64,000 bases of DNA from Candidatus Arsenophonus lipoptenae (GCF_001534665.1 NZ_CP013920.1:558001-622000), one strand, 5' to 3'. Shown: positions 21,816 through 35,502, counted from the stretch's first letter. The notes: generated by a model from the sequence alone, not told the origin. Program-made: numbers and translations.

Positions 21816-22781
21816 TTATTTAATTTCTATTCCTCTAGATTGTAAATCTGCATGATAAGATGAACGAACTAAAGGACCACAAGCTACGTGTGTAAAACCC
21901 ATTGATATTGCTATTTCTTTTATTTTGTCAAATTCTTGAGGACTTACATAACGTTGTACTGGTAAATGATGTATGCTAGGCTGAAGATATTGTCCTATTG
22001 TTATCATACTAACATTATGTTGACGTAAATGACGCATTACTTCTATTATTTCTTCATTAGTTTCTCCCAATCCAACCATTAATCCTGATTTTGTTGGTAT
22101 TTGAGGATTAATATTTTTGAATTTTGCTAATAGTTGTAATGACCAATTATAATTAGCCCCAGGACGTACTTTATTATACATACGAGAAACATTTTCAATA
22201 TTATGATTAAAAATATTAGGAGGTGTAGTTGATAAAATTTTTAATGCCAAATCCATACGTCCACGAAAATCAGGCACTAATATTTCTATTTTTATATTTG
22301 GATTTTTTTCCCTAATAGCAACAATACTATTAACAAAATGTTGAGCTCCTCCATCACGTAGATCATCACGATCAACTGAGGTAATGACAACGTAATTTAA
22401 TCCCATATCTTTGATAGTTTTTGCTAATTTTTCTGGTTCATTTTTATCTGGCGGATTAGGTCTTCCGTGAGCAATATCACAGAATGGACAATGACGAGTA
22501 CAGATAGCACCTAAAATCATGAATGTAGCAGTACCACGATTAAAACATTCTGTGATATTAGGACAAGATGCTTCTTCACAGACTGTATGTAGTCCATTCT
22601 TATGTATTGCTGTTTTTATTTTTTTTATTTGCTGAAAATTAGTAGGAAGTTTTATTTTTATCCAATCAGGTTTTGATAAAACTTTAGTATTATCATTAAT
22701 TATTGTTTTTATAGGAATTCGTTTTATTTTATTAGTATCATTATATTTAATATTATTAGATATTTGAATTAATTTATTCAT
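21816..22781 (-). CDS. lipA: Lipoyl synthase LipA
   Basis: This radical-SAM enzyme inserts two sulfurs into protein-bound octanoyl groups. At 321 residues it has the E. coli length. Auxiliary-cluster cysteines are in [12 protein letters not shown] (Cys68, 73, 79) and the radical-SAM triad in CTRHCPFC (Cys94, 98, 101), all at E. coli numbers. It follows lipB with a 53-bp gap on the same strand and converges with gltL. With LipB it makes the cell independent of host lipoate for its 2-oxoacid dehydrogenases and glycine cleavage. Confidence 0.97.
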   Translation of the reverse strand: MNKLIQISNNIKYNDTNKIKRIPIKTIINDNTKVLSKPDWIKIKLPTNFQQIKKIKTAIHKNGLHTVCEEASCPNITECFNRGTATFMILGAICTRHCPFCDIAHGRPNPPDKNEPEKLAKTIKDMGLNYVVITSVDRDDLRDGGAQHFVNSIVAIREKNPNIKIEILVPDFRGRMDLALKILSTTPPNIFNHNIENVSRMYNKVRPGANYNWSLQLLAKFKNINPQIPTKSGLMVGLGETNEEIIEVMRHLRQHNVSMITIGQYLQPSIHHLPVQRYVSPQEFDKIKEIAISMGFTHVACGPLVRSSYHADLQSRGIEIK

Positions 22782-22834
22782 AATTATACCATTTCATTAG
22801 ATTTAAGAGATATTATATATTTTATTTTTAAAAA

Positions 22835-23467
22835 TTATTTTTTTATTTTTAAATTTAATAGATTACAAAAATGTTTTATTAATAAATATGCAACATCTTT
22901 TTTTTGGATGCCATGAATGAAATCATTTAATTGAGTCATTTGCATACCTGGCAAACCACAAGGATTAATACGCTGAAATGGTGAAAGATCCATATTAATA
23001 TTTAATGCTAATCCGTGTAATGAGCAACCTTTATGAATGCGTAATCCTAATGAACATATTTTTTTTTGTTTAACATAAACACCTGGGATCTTATTCTGTG
23101 AATAAGATATTATGCCAAATTCAAATAAAGTATTAATTACAGTATTTTCTAGTATATTAATTAGTTCTCTTACATTAATTTTATTACGTTTTAAATCTAA
23201 TAAAATATACATTAATTGCTGACCTGGACCATGATATGTTATTTGTCCACCTCGATCAGATTGTATTACAGGAATATCTCCTGGATTAATTAGATGTTCT
23301 TTTTTTCCATTTTGACCTTGTGTAAAAACAGGATAATGTTCTACTAACCAAAGCTCATCAAGTGTATTTGTGTTACGGATTTTAGTAAACTTATGCATTG
23401 CATCATAAATAGATTGGTAAATACATATTCCAAACTGTCGTAATATAATATTATTTTTGACAATCAT
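22835..23467 (-). CDS. lipB: Octanoyltransferase LipB
   Basis: It moves octanoate from acyl-carrier protein to lipoyl domains, the step before LipA. The 210 residues compare with 213 in E. coli. The signature [13 protein letters not shown] lies near residues 71-83, the lysine region [13 protein letters not shown] has Lys136 and the active Cys170 is in [14 protein letters not shown]. In E. coli ybeF separates lipB and lipA; here it is gone. The cluster order ybeD-lipB-lipA is kept. Confidence 0.96.
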   Translation of the reverse strand: MIVKNNIILRQFGICIYQSIYDAMHKFTKIRNTNTLDELWLVEHYPVFTQGQNGKKEHLINPGDIPVIQSDRGGQITYHGPGQQLMYILLDLKRNKINVRELINILENTVINTLFEFGIISYSQNKIPGVYVKQKKICSLGLRIHKGCSLHGLALNINMDLSPFQRINPCGLPGMQMTQLNDFIHGIQKKDVAYLLIKHFCNLLNLKIKK

Positions 23468-23534
23468 TATTTACCTCTAAATTTATTATATATAAGTACA
23501 CTTATTATAGTATTATTTTTAATAATAAATTATT

Positions 23535-23798
23535 TTATAACACAATACGAACTAATTCTAGCTTAGCAAATTCTTCATATAAAATTTCTATTTGTTGAAT
23601 ATTGATTGCTGTTATAGTAATTGAAACTGAATAAAAATTATTTTTTTTGCTACTTTTAATAGATGATGTATATTCATTAGAAATATATGTTTGAATGATT
23701 TGAATAATTTGTTCATGTAATTTAATATTAGCAATTCCAATAATTTTATAAGTAAATAGACAAGGAAATTGTAATAATTCATGTAGTTTTGTTTTCAT
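23535..23798 (-). CDS. ybeD: DUF493 protein YbeD
   Basis: This is a small conserved protein of unknown biochemical function with an ACT-like fold in E. coli. It is 87 residues, the E. coli length, with the family opening TKLHELLQFPCLFTYKIIG and the end ELVRIVL. It lies 67 bp upstream of lipB on the same strand, suggesting co-transcription. Its survival here is a hint that it supports lipoate metabolism or another core task, but the sequence shows nothing more specific. Confidence 0.9.
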   Translation of the reverse strand: MKTKLHELLQFPCLFTYKIIGIANIKLHEQIIQIIQTYISNEYTSSIKSSKKNNFYSVSITITAINIQQIEILYEEFAKLELVRIVL

Positions 23799-24406
23799 AA
23801 TTTATTCTTTAATATTAATTAACATTAATCTGCTAAAGTTTTTATAAAGTTAAATATTGTTTTATAATTTGCTATAATTTATACTAAGAATAGTTTTATT
23901 ATTAAACCGTAGTTTTTAATATTTAATTCAGTTTTAACGTTATTTTGTTAATCAATGGGTTTATTTTTTTTAATTAACTAAATTAGTTATTAAAGTAATA
24001 ATGATTAATAAATATTATAAATGATATCCAGATCTAATTTATTTTTTTATTTTTCATTTTTATGAAAAATAATTTATTTTAGAAAAATTATTTTAAATTA
24101 ATTTTATATTTTATAACAATAAATAATTTTTAATTTATTATTTATAATATCATCATATATATAACATATATAAATATTATTTATAAATTTTATTTCAATG
24201 GCAAGTATATTAAAGATATATTTATAGAAAAATTATTAATTATAAATATTTATATAATTAAAAATAAAAAATATAAAGAGCAAAGTTAAGATTTATAATT
24301 TTGTATTCTAATTCAGAACTAATATTGTTAAGTTACATGTCAATTTATTAAATATAAAAAATAAAATCGTTAAGTAAGATCATATGTAATTAGTTATGTC
24401 ATTTTT
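23799..24406. other. Gene-free gap between ybeD and trkA
   Basis: This 608-bp AT-rich gap joins two blocks that are far apart in E. coli, so it marks a rearrangement junction. dacA, which lies beside ybeD in E. coli, is absent. I see no coding remnant. Confidence 0.5.
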
Positions 24407-25789
24407 TTATAAAAAAAATGGACTAGGTTGAAAAATTTTTTCTACCTCAGGAACATATTTTTTATCAGTTATAAACATAATAATGTGATCGTTTTGTTCT
24501 ATAATATGGTTATTATTTGCGATGATAACTTTATCTTTACGAACAATAGCCCCAATAATTGTACCTGGAGGTAGTTTTATATCTGAAATTTTTTTACCAA
24601 CAACTTTAGATGTATTTTTATCGCCATGAACAATAGCCTCTATTGCTTCAGCTACCCCATTACGTAAACGTAATGATGAAACATTTATTATATCCGCTTT
24701 ACGAACATGTCCTAGTAAAGCAGAAATTGTTGCTTGCTGAGGTGATATAGCAATATCAATAACTCCACCTTGTACCAGATCAACATAAGCAGTCCGTTGA
24801 ATAAGAACCATAACTTTTTTTGCACCCATTTTTTTAGCAAGCATTGCTGACATAATATTGGCTTCATCATCATTAGTTAATGCTATAAAAACATCTGTTT
24901 GTTCAATGTGCTCTTCAGCTAATAATTCTTGATCTGAAGCATCACCATAAAATACGATAGTATCGTATAATAATTTTGCTAATTCTATAGCTCTTTCTTG
25001 ATTACGTTCTATTAATTTTACATTATAATATTTTTCTATTTGTTTTGCTAAACCTGCACCTACATTACCTCCACCTACTATCATGATGCGTTTGTATGGT
25101 TTTTCAAGACGTTGTAGTTCACTCATTGTAGCACGAATATGTTCAGTAGCTACAATAAAAAAGATTTCATCACCTGCTTTAATAATAGTTGATCCTTGTG
25201 GTTTTATTGGTTTATCTTGTCGAAATATTGCGGCTATTCTTGTATCAATATTAGGTAAGTGTTCGTGTAAATTTGAAAGAGAATTACCTATTAATGAACC
25301 ACCATAATAAGCTTGTGCTGCTACAATACTTACTTTACCACTTGCAAAATTTACCACCTGAAGAGCACCAGGATATTGAATTAGTTTATAAATATAATCA
25401 ATTAGAAGTTGTTCTGGTGAAATAAGATAATCGATTGGTATGTGATCATAAGTAAATAGTTTTTCAGTTTCTTTTATGTATTCAGATGCACGTATTCTAG
25501 CAATTTTATTTGGTGTGTTAAAAAGGGAATACGCTATTTGGCATGCAATCATATTTGTTTCATCTGAATTTGTTACTGCTACTAACATATCAGCATCATC
25601 AGCTCCAGCTTCTCTTAGAATTTTTGGATAAGATCCATGACCTATAACCACTCTTAGATCGAATTTATCTTGTAAATGGCGTAGACGTTCACTATTAATA
25701 TCTATTATTGTTATGTCATTATTTTCATGTGCTAAATTTTCTGCAAGTGTTCCACCAACTTGTCCTGCTCCTAGTATGATAATTTTCAT
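24407..25789 (-). CDS. trkA: Trk potassium uptake regulatory NAD-binding protein TrkA
   Basis: TrkA is the peripheral cytoplasmic subunit that gates TrkH/TrkG potassium channels. The 460 residues compare with 458 in E. coli. Two RCK repeats are visible: [15 protein letters not shown] near residue 4 and [15 protein letters not shown] near residue 236, each followed by a TrkA-C domain. It keeps the E. coli neighbourhood def-fmt-(rsmB)-trkA, except that rsmB is missing. A TrkH-type channel is not in this window and must be encoded elsewhere for TrkA to make sense. Confidence 0.96.
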   Translation of the reverse strand: MKIIILGAGQVGGTLAENLAHENNDITIIDINSERLRHLQDKFDLRVVIGHGSYPKILREAGADDADMLVAVTNSDETNMIACQIAYSLFNTPNKIARIRASEYIKETEKLFTYDHIPIDYLISPEQLLIDYIYKLIQYPGALQVVNFASGKVSIVAAQAYYGGSLIGNSLSNLHEHLPNIDTRIAAIFRQDKPIKPQGSTIIKAGDEIFFIVATEHIRATMSELQRLEKPYKRIMIVGGGNVGAGLAKQIEKYYNVKLIERNQERAIELAKLLYDTIVFYGDASDQELLAEEHIEQTDVFIALTNDDEANIMSAMLAKKMGAKKVMVLIQRTAYVDLVQGGVIDIAISPQQATISALLGHVRKADIINVSSLRLRNGVAEAIEAIVHGDKNTSKVVGKKISDIKLPPGTIIGAIVRKDKVIIANNNHIIEQNDHIIMFITDKKYVPEVEKIFQPSPFFL

Positions 25790-26235
25790 TATATTTTATC
25801 TCATTGCCAGATTGCATATTTATTACAAATATTAGTGGTAGTTTTTACTGAAAAATATAGAAATTATTTTTTCTATATTTTATCTTAATAGTTTTAGTAT
25901 ATTACCTTATTAGTATTTAAAGATTTTTCTAAATAATAACAATATACTCTGTATTATTGTTTTTAATAATCTAATTATCTTTATAAAAAAGATAATTAAT
26001 GCATAGATTAATATAATATTATTTTAATATATATATCTATTTGTTTTTTTTAAATATTTTTATAAACTAAATCATATTTTTTAATTGATATTATGTAATT
26101 TTATTTTTATTAAAAATATCTAATTTTATATTTAAATTTATATTTTTATAATTAATATACCTTACAAATTAGAATAATTTCCTAAATTTATTTAGTTAAT
26201 ATTTTTTGATATATTATTTTATCATATAAGGATAA
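25790..26235. other. Gap in place of rsmB
   Basis: E. coli has the 16S rRNA methyltransferase gene rsmB between fmt and trkA. The 446 bp here are AT-rich, with no open frame and no recognisable RsmB fragment. Confidence 0.5.
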
Positions 26236-27189
26236 TTAACTTATTTGTTTACCAACAGTAAAATACTTATGGTTATTATTTATGAAATCACAAACTGATA
26301 ATATTCTCTTATTAGCTTCTTGTATTTTTAATATATTTAAAATACCTTTTCCAGTTGATACTTTAATACCTGTTTTGTCTGAACTTAAAATTATGCCTGG
26401 CAATAAGTTAATTTCATGATTAATAACTTCAGCATCCCATATCTTAATAAGCTTTCCATTTTTAATAAAATAACTAATTGGCCAAGGATTAAATGCTCTT
26501 ATACATCGTTCAATTTGTTTAGCTGAAAGTGCCCAATTGATTAATGCTTCATTTTTAGTTACTTTCTTAGCATAAGTAGCAAAATTATGATTTTGTTTTT
26601 TTTGTTTTGCTTTTCCTGAAATTAGTAAATCTAGAGTATATAAAAGTGCATTTGGTCCAAGTTTTAGAAGTTTTTGTTGTAATATTTCGCTAGTATCTTT
26701 TATTTCGATAGGACAATTTATTTGATGGAGTATATCTCCAGTATCTATACCTGTATCCATTTTAATAATAGTTATACCTATTTCTTTATCACCAGCTAAA
26801 ATAGATCTTTGAATTGGTGCTGCACCTCTCCATCTAGGTAATAATGATCCATGAACATTTAAACTACCCATAGGGAATATATTTAATATATTTTCAGGTA
26901 TAATTAAACCATATGCAACAACAATCATGATATCCGCTTTTTTATTTTTAATCCAATTTTGAATGTCATCTGTTATCATAGTTATTGGTTGTAATATAGG
27001 TATATTTGCTTTTTTTGCTAAAATTTTTACAGGATTTGATATTATTTTTTTTCCTCTTCCATAGGGCTTATCAGATTTTGTTAAAACACCAACAATTTGG
27101 TATTTATTTTTCACATTAAGTAAAAATTTTAAATGTTGCGCAGCGAAATCAGGAGTTCCAGCAAAAATAATTTTAATATAGTTATGCAT
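26236..27189 (-). CDS. fmt: Methionyl-tRNA formyltransferase
   Basis: It formylates initiator Met-tRNA with 10-formyltetrahydrofolate. The 317 residues compare with 315 in E. coli. The start IIFAGTPDFAAQHL, the formyl-transfer core NVHGSLLPRWRGAAPIQR and the catalytic aspartate region KMDTGIDTGDIL are present; a C-terminal tRNA-binding domain follows from about residue 205. It is the partner of def, 55 bp upstream on the same strand, which later removes the formyl group. Folate supply links to glyA at 46313. Confidence 0.96.
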   Translation of the reverse strand: MHNYIKIIFAGTPDFAAQHLKFLLNVKNKYQIVGVLTKSDKPYGRGKKIISNPVKILAKKANIPILQPITMITDDIQNWIKNKKADIMIVVAYGLIIPENILNIFPMGSLNVHGSLLPRWRGAAPIQRSILAGDKEIGITIIKMDTGIDTGDILHQINCPIEIKDTSEILQQKLLKLGPNALLYTLDLLISGKAKQKKQNHNFATYAKKVTKNEALINWALSAKQIERCIRAFNPWPISYFIKNGKLIKIWDAEVINHEINLLPGIILSSDKTGIKVSTGKGILNILKIQEANKRILSVCDFINNNHKYFTVGKQIS

Positions 27190-27244
27190 ATATAAATATC
27201 ATATATAAATGTTTTTATATAATATATAATAAATTATTATTTTT

Positions 27245-27754
27245 TTAAAATTTAAATTTTGAGAGATTTAGATTTTTAATTTTATGCTTGATCCGTTGAC
27301 GTTTTAGCAAAGATAGATAATCAATAAATAATTTACCATTTAAATGATCTATTTCATGTTGGATACATACAGATAATATATTATTTGTTTCTATTTCAAA
27401 TTGTTTACCATTTATATCCGATGCTTGGATTTTAATCCACTTAGCCCGTGGTATAAATGCTTTTTCATTTGGTATAGATAAACAACCTTCTTCAATTTTT
27501 ATAACACCATATATTTTTAGAATAATTGGATTGATGAATACCATTTTTTCTGAATAAGTTTCAGATATATCTATAACAATAATTCTTTGATGTATATTAA
27601 CTTGTGTAGCTGCCAAGCCTATACCTTTTTTTTCATACATAGTTTCAAACATATCATGTACTATACGTTTAATTTTTGTATCAAATATTTTAACAGGTTC
27701 TGCAATTTTGCGAAGCCGTTCATCTGGATGATGTAATATATTTAATATTGACAT
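27245..27754 (-). CDS. def: Peptide deformylase
   Basis: This metalloenzyme removes the N-formyl group from new proteins. At 169 residues it has the E. coli length. The three motifs are GIGLAATQ (44-51), EEGCLSIP with metal ligand Cys91, and QHEIDH with His133, Glu134 and His137. It is the first gene of the def-fmt pair and is divergent from tsaC across a 462-bp gap. Confidence 0.97.
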   Translation of the reverse strand: MSILNILHHPDERLRKIAEPVKIFDTKIKRIVHDMFETMYEKKGIGLAATQVNIHQRIIVIDISETYSEKMVFINPIILKIYGVIKIEEGCLSIPNEKAFIPRAKWIKIQASDINGKQFEIETNNILSVCIQHEIDHLNGKLFIDYLSLLKRQRIKHKIKNLNLSKFKF

Positions 27755-28216
27755 ATTTAAAGTTGTATTCGAAATTAAAATTTATCTTAAAGTTTATTTC
27801 AAACATTTATTTTTTATTGTACTATTTTAAATTTATTATTTTTATAAAATTATTTTCTAATAATTAGAATACATCATTTACTATTTATATTTGTAAATAA
27901 TTAAAATTATCATAAGTTATTTTTAACATAAATAGTTTATAGTTGTATAAAAAATAATATTTTTTATTTTAAGTATTTATATACAAACATTATTTGTTCA
28001 TAATATATTATAATGATTATAAAAATAAAATAATAAATAAAATTAATAATTGATCATAATATTTATTATGTAAAGTTATAAGAATAATTATTATTTATTA
28101 ACTTGCATAAGTTTTTATTTTTTTAGTAAAAATTAATTTTTGTGTTTTACAGTTTTTTTAATAAACATTAATTTGATAAAAGTAAAAGTTAAATTTATTT
28201 AATAAGTTAAAAATAT
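27755..28216. other. Divergent def / tsaC gap, former dprA-smg-yrdD site
   Basis: In E. coli dprA, smg and yrdD lie between def and tsaC. All three are gone; the gap is AT-rich without remnants that I can read and should hold promoters in both directions. Confidence 0.5.
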
Positions 28217-28801
28217 ATGAACTATAAAATCATGGCCAATAAAAAAAAATTTTCATTTTATTCAGTTATTACAGCATTACATGAAGGGCAAATTATAGCA
28301 TATCCAACAGAAGCTGTTTTTGGTTTAGGTTGTGATCCTGATAACAGACAAGCAATTCAGAAATTATTTTCATTAAAACAACGTTCTTGGAAAAAAGGAT
28401 TAATTTTAATAGCGTGTGATTATAAACAATTAATGCCTTATATTGATATTAATAAATTAACTAGTTTTCAAAAAAGCATAATTTTTTCTAACGAAATGGA
28501 ATTCATAACTTGGGTAGTACCAGCTAAAAAAAATATACCTGAATGGTTAACAGGAAAATTTAATTCTATTGCCATCCGTATTACCCAGTTTGATTTAGTT
28601 AAAAAAATATGTTGTTTATATGGTAAACCATTGATTTCTACTAGTGCTAATATAAATGGATTAGAACCGTGTAAAACAAAAGAAGAAGTTATGACTATTT
28701 TTAGTAATCAAGTGTTTATTGTAGATGGTTTTGTTGGAAGATTCAATAATCCATCTAAAATTATAGATATTAAAACAGGTTATTTATATAGAAGGGGTTA
28801 A
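28217..28801 (+). CDS. tsaC: Threonylcarbamoyl-AMP synthase TsaC
   Basis: It makes threonylcarbamoyl-AMP for TsaD. The 194 residues compare with 190 in E. coli. The YrdC fold shows AYPTEAVFGLGCDPD, the nucleotide-binding KQRSWKKGLIL and STSAN (141-145). Unusually, the family motif WPGP, expected before the T-F strand (E. coli RWPGPVTFVFPA), reads EMEF here (residues 93-96, in SNEMEFITWVVPA), with no frameshift. Because TsaD is intact and the pathway is essential, I still expect function, perhaps reduced. It lies 5 bp before aroE and is surely co-transcribed with it. An in-frame ATG at codon 6 is an alternative start. Confidence 0.9.
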   Translation: MNYKIMANKKKFSFYSVITALHEGQIIAYPTEAVFGLGCDPDNRQAIQKLFSLKQRSWKKGLILIACDYKQLMPYIDINKLTSFQKSIIFSNEMEFITWVVPAKKNIPEWLTGKFNSIAIRITQFDLVKKICCLYGKPLISTSANINGLEPCKTKEEVMTIFSNQVFIVDGFVGRFNNPSKIIDIKTGYLYRRG

Positions 28802-28806
28802 TAAAA

Positions 28807-29634
28807 ATGGAAGAATTTGCATTATTTGGAAATCCAGTTATGCATAGTAAATCCCCACTTGTTCATAAAATATTTTCTGAGCAAACATGTATTAAATACA
28901 ATTACAAAACAATATTAACATCATTAGATGAATTCAAGAAAAAATTAGATCATTTTTTTTATTTTGGTGGAAAGGGGGCAAATATTACTTCGCCATTTAA
29001 AGAAATAGCGTATCATAATGTTGATTGTTTAACTAAATATGCTCAATTATGTGGTTCAGTTAATACTATAAAAAAATTAGATAGGTTTAGATTATTAGGT
29101 TCTAATACTGATGGAATTGGTTTAATTTTAGATCTTAAACGTTTAGGATTTATTAAACAAGGAATGCATGTATTAATAATTGGAGCTGGAGGGGCAGCCA
29201 GAGGGGCTATAGTTCCTATTTTAAACTATAATTGTCGGATAACGATTACAAATAGAACGTTTAGTAAAGCAAATGAATTAGCACAGAAATTTTCTTTATT
29301 AGGAAATATTCAAGCATCATATATTAATTATATTAATTCTCCTGAATATGATTTAATTATAAATGCTACATCTTCTTGTATTGTTGATGAAGCTCCTGTT
29401 ATTTCATTAAATATATTTAATAAAAATGTATTTTGTTATGATATGTTTTATCTTATAAATGAAACACCTTTTTTAAGATTAGCTCAAAATAATGGAGTCT
29501 TAAAATATGCAAATGGGATTGGCATGTTAGTAGGTCAAGCTGCTTTTTCTTTTAAATTATGGTTTGGCATATTACCAAATATTATAAATGTATTAAAGCA
29601 ATTAAATTTATTTTATACTCACTCTGAGTATTAA
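28807..29634 (+). CDS. aroE: Shikimate dehydrogenase AroE
   Basis: This NADPH-dependent enzyme reduces 3-dehydroshikimate to shikimate, toward aromatic amino acids, folate and quinones. The 275 residues compare with 272 in E. coli. Substrate-binding NPVMHSKSP, catalytic Lys65 in ITSPFKEIA, Asn86 and Asp102 (LGSNTDGIG) and the dinucleotide loop IIGAGGAARGA are all present. The neighbourhood tsaC-aroE followed by rRNA is that of E. coli rrnD, where yrdB and yrdA come between. Confidence 0.96.
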   Translation: MEEFALFGNPVMHSKSPLVHKIFSEQTCIKYNYKTILTSLDEFKKKLDHFFYFGGKGANITSPFKEIAYHNVDCLTKYAQLCGSVNTIKKLDRFRLLGSNTDGIGLILDLKRLGFIKQGMHVLIIGAGGAARGAIVPILNYNCRITITNRTFSKANELAQKFSLLGNIQASYINYINSPEYDLIINATSSCIVDEAPVISLNIFNKNVFCYDMFYLINETPFLRLAQNNGVLKYANGIGMLVGQAAFSFKLWFGILPNIINVLKQLNLFYTHSEY

Positions 29635-29715
29635 AAATATTTAAATTAGATTAAAGCATATATATAAATTGATATTTAGTATTTTTAGTATTTACATTAT
29701 AATATAAAATTTAGT

Positions 29716-29746
29716 ATTCTCATCAAAATAGTATTTTGATGAGAAT
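29716..29746 (+). terminator. Hairpin downstream of aroE
   Basis: A 15-bp perfect inverted repeat (29716-29730 with 29732-29746) meets at one central base, so it can form a stem of about 14 bp with a 3-nt loop. It lies 82 bp after the aroE stop. No strong T-tract follows, so it could also be an RNA-stabilising structure. Confidence 0.5.
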
Positions 29747-29813
29747 TAATGTATATTTATTTAGTAAGAACTATTTATTTTAAAATTGATTTATTATAGA
29801 TAAATTATTACTT

Positions 29814-29847
29814 ATTAAGTATACTTGTGATGTCATTAAGTATACTT
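29814..29847. repeat. Paired 13-bp element containing the palindrome AAGTATACTT
   Basis: ATTAAGTATACTT occurs at 29814-29826 and 29835-29847, 21 bp apart (two helical turns). Each contains a 10-bp perfect palindrome. The arrangement resembles a pair of operator half-sites, but no regulator is known for it and duplication by slippage is equally possible. Confidence 0.6.
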
Positions 29848-30022
29848 TGGATTTCTTAGAAATTATAAAATTGGTTACAATTTACTAGTTTTTATTTATT
29901 TTAGAATTAAGTTAAACATCAACATTAGTAATATTTTTTACTTTTATTTATATTAGGAACTAAATTCGTTAGTGCAGTTATTATTCTAACTTTTAAAATA
30001 TATATTAATAGATAAGTTTATT

Positions 30023-30066
30023 TAAAATAGGATATATATAATTATAAAATAGGATATATATAATTA
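30023..30066. repeat. Two-copy 22-bp tandem repeat
   Basis: Positions 30023-30044 and 30045-30066 are identical 22-bp units beginning TAAAATAGG, inside the aroE to tRNA-Glu gap. This is probably recent slippage. Confidence 0.85.
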
Positions 30067-30368
30067 TTTTATTTTTAATACAGCATTTTAATTATGTATA
30101 AAAATGAAATAAATCTTTTTATGTTAATGCTAAGGTAATTTTAATGAAATTTTATTAATGATATATTATAATTTAAATTATTAATAAATATAAAACAAAA
30201 ATAATTCATATTATTTTAAAAATAAAAGTTAAAGTTAATTTATATAACTTTATGTATCTATAATTAATTAATATAATTATAATTAAAAATTACTTAACTT
30301 TAGTTGAATCATTTTATAAAATGACAGTTTACCTAACTATAATTATTGAGTAGTTATAAAAAACTACT

Positions 30369-30441
30369 GTCCCCTTCGTCTAGAGGACTAGGACATCGCC
30401 CTTTCACGGCGGCAACAGGGGTTCAAATCCCCTAGGGGACG
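30369..30441 (+). tRNA. gltT: tRNA-Glu(TTC)
   Basis: Acceptor GTCCCCT/AGGGGAC, anticodon TTC in CTTTCAC between CGCC and GGCG, and T-stem AGGGG/CCCCT, nearly identical to the E. coli rRNA-spacer tRNA-Glu. CCA is not encoded. It normally sits between 16S and 23S genes; here it follows aroE and still precedes 23S by 704 bp, marking the remains of a spacer whose 16S side has been lost. Confidence 0.96.
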
Positions 30442-30746
30442 TTGTATTTATAGATTTATATATTTTATTAGTATGCATTATTTAATTAAAAGATAAAATT
30501 AATTTTACTGAACAAGTTTTAATATATTTTATAACATTTTATATTATGTTATAATAACATTATTGAAATTAAAAAATTACAATTTTTTAATAATGAAAAT
30601 ATAACTCATATAATAAGAAATATTTTAATTAAAATTTAATACCTAGTAGGTTATTACTACATAAAGTAGTAAAGAAAATTTATGTATGTAGTAAAAAATT
30701 ACTATTTATATGTATATTTCTAAATTAAAATTTTCCAAAAATAAGA

Positions 30747-30776
30747 TTGACATTAGAACGAGATTTATATTAGTAT
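30747..30776 (+). promoter_or_regulatory. Candidate 23S rRNA promoter
   Basis: TTGACA (30747-30752), an 18-bp spacer and TAGTAT (30771-30776) lie 370 bp before 23S and downstream of tRNA-Glu. A perfect -35 in AT-rich DNA is unlikely by chance. It would let 23S be transcribed independently of tRNA-Glu. Confidence 0.55.
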
Positions 30777-30918
30777 TAATATAAAGTTAAAATCTTATTT
30801 CAGGAAATGTGCTATTAAAATATTTAATAGTTAATGTAATGATTGGTAAACTATTATGTTTACGATAATTATGTTGTTTTATAACTAAAATTTAAATATC
30901 ATTCAGTATATGTATATA

Positions 30919-30961
30919 CTTATAAAGATTAATGATCTTTATAAGATATTGTTCTTTAACA
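30919..30961 (+). promoter_or_regulatory. rRNA antitermination signal: boxB-like hairpin plus boxA
   Basis: A perfect 11-bp hairpin (30919-30929 with 30935-30945, 5-nt loop) is followed after 4 nt by TGTTCTTTAACA (30950-30961), one base from the E. coli rrn boxA TGCTCTTTAACA. Hairpin then boxA is the order in E. coli rRNA leaders and spacers, where NusB-NusE and partners bind. It is likely still active on this lone 23S unit. Confidence 0.75.
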
Positions 30962-31125
30962 AAATGGAAATAGAATATAATTTTCACGTTTAATTTATTT
31001 TAATTTAAATTGCCTATTTTATTAGATTAATAATCTTTAAATTATCTATTATTTTTTTATAGTTAATATTATTTCAATATGATTTAATAATCAATTCTAA
31101 AATTTTAACAATTATTTAAATATAT

Positions 31126-34060
<2,935 letters not shown>

Positions 34061-34080
<20 letters not shown>

Positions 34081-34789
34081 ATTTAAAGCTTGTACATAAT
34101 AAGCTACTTATTAAAGTATTTTTTAAATATATTTAGTAAAGTACATCATCTAGATAATCTTTTAGATAATAGATAACCAAGTACACTGGTTATCTATTTG
34201 ATAATTAATAATGATAAAACAGTGCGTATTGTTTTGTTCTTATTGCTTCTATAAAAATTACTTTTATTATTTTAAGATGATTTGAATCTTTAAGATTCTT
34301 TTATATTTACTTTTATGTTAATTATTATATTTACTTTAAAAATTAAGTATTTTGATATTTAGGACTTAATAAGTAAGAGATATTTAAGTAATTTAATTCA
34401 TTTTATAATTGTATTTATTTATGTAAATTCATTACATAAAGCTATTACTATTTGTCAAATATTATTTAGATAAATATATATTATTTTATTTCTTTAATTT
34501 TATTACTTTAATATAAAAATATTATTAGTTAGAATAACTAGAATTCATTTTAAAAAGAAATGTAATTATAATTATTATATGTATATGTTAATTTGAGTAT
34601 TATTAATTTTTTTTAAAAGTTCTGTCACTTATCATGATTAAAAATATAAATGATAAATATCAAAATATTTAGATTAATTATATTAAGATTAATTAATTTT
34701 GTATTTTTAAGATATAGAAATAAGTTAGACACTCTAAAATATATAAAAGAATTAACTAGAAAATGTTTAAAGTAATGTTAAAATGATTC
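34061..34789. other. Region after 23S rRNA: no 5S gene
   Basis: I searched for the conserved 5S core (CCGAACTCAGAAG and neighbours) and found nothing similar. The region holds the 3' processing arm, the terminator at 34169-34197 and then AT-rich sequence to ung. Confidence 0.75.
34169..34197 (+). terminator. 23S rRNA transcript terminator
   Basis: A perfect 11-bp stem ATAGATAACCA/TGGTTATCTAT with loop AGTACAC, 109 bp after 23S. The downstream tract is only partly T-rich (TTGATAATT). It closes the transcript before any 5S sequence. Confidence 0.65.
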
Positions 34790-35467
34790 ATGAAAATATT
34801 AACTACAAAATGGCATGAAGTCATAGGATCAGAAAAAAACCAAGATTATTTTCTTAATATTTTATCTTATATAGCTAAAGAACGTAGGCAAGGAAAAGTA
34901 ATTTTCCCTGCACAAAAAGATATATTTAATGCATTTCGATATACAAAATTTAATGAAATAAAGGTAGTAATTTTAGGACAAGATCCATATCATGGATATA
35001 GACAAGCACATGGGTTGTCTTTCTCTGTATTACCTAATGTAGCAATACCCCCCTCACTAATAAACATATATAAAGAATTAGCACAAGATATTTTAGACTT
35101 TCGATATCCCAATCATGGATGTCTAGTCAGTTGGGCGCAACAAGGCGTTTTATTATTAAATACTTGTCTGACTGTTGAGTTTGGTAAAGCACACTCTCAT
35201 GCTCATTTAGGTTGGGAAATATTTACTGATAAAGTTATTAAAAAAATTAATAAATATCGTACTGGCATAGTATTTTTATTGTGGGGGGCTCACGCACAAA
35301 AAAAAGGTCAATTTATAGATAAAAGAAAACACTTTATTCTTAAAGCCTCCCATCCATCACCATTTTCTGTCCATAAAGGTTTTTTTGGTTGTCGTCATTT
35401 TTCTGAAGCAAATAAAATATTAGTAAAACAAAAAATAAGCCCAATTAATTGGACACCAATTATTTAA
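34790..35467 (+). CDS. ung: Uracil-DNA glycosylase
   Basis: It removes uracil from DNA to start base-excision repair. The 225 residues compare with 229 in E. coli. The water-activating loop is GQDPYHG with Asp65, the uracil-binding segment is LLLNTCLTV, and the leucine-loop region [17 protein letters not shown] has the catalytic His. It opens a block (ung, grpE, nadK, bamE, ratB, smpB, ssrA) whose genes are close together in E. coli. Keeping ung counters cytosine deamination, the main route to the AT bias seen here. Confidence 0.97.
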   Translation: MKILTTKWHEVIGSEKNQDYFLNILSYIAKERRQGKVIFPAQKDIFNAFRYTKFNEIKVVILGQDPYHGYRQAHGLSFSVLPNVAIPPSLINIYKELAQDILDFRYPNHGCLVSWAQQGVLLLNTCLTVEFGKAHSHAHLGWEIFTDKVIKKINKYRTGIVFLLWGAHAQKKGQFIDKRKHFILKASHPSPFSVHKGFFGCRHFSEANKILVKQKISPINWTPII

Positions 35468-35502
35468 TTATAAATTTATGATAACAAATAGTTAGTAATA
35501 GA

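Larger units (their letters stand above)
29635..30368. other. aroE to tRNA-Glu gap, expected site of 16S rRNA but empty
   Basis: At 734 bp this is too short for a 16S gene, and no conserved 16S segment is visible. It contains the aroE hairpin (29716-29746), two copies of a 13-bp element (29814-29826, 29835-29847), a 2 x 22-bp tandem repeat (30023-30066) and a TATAAT at 30338-30343, suitably placed for tRNA-Glu but without a good -35. Confidence 0.7.

Noticed and set aside
25083-25307. Plus-strand frame of 74 codons inside trkA
   Set aside because: Antisense to conserved TrkA sequence with no ribosome-binding site or homology.
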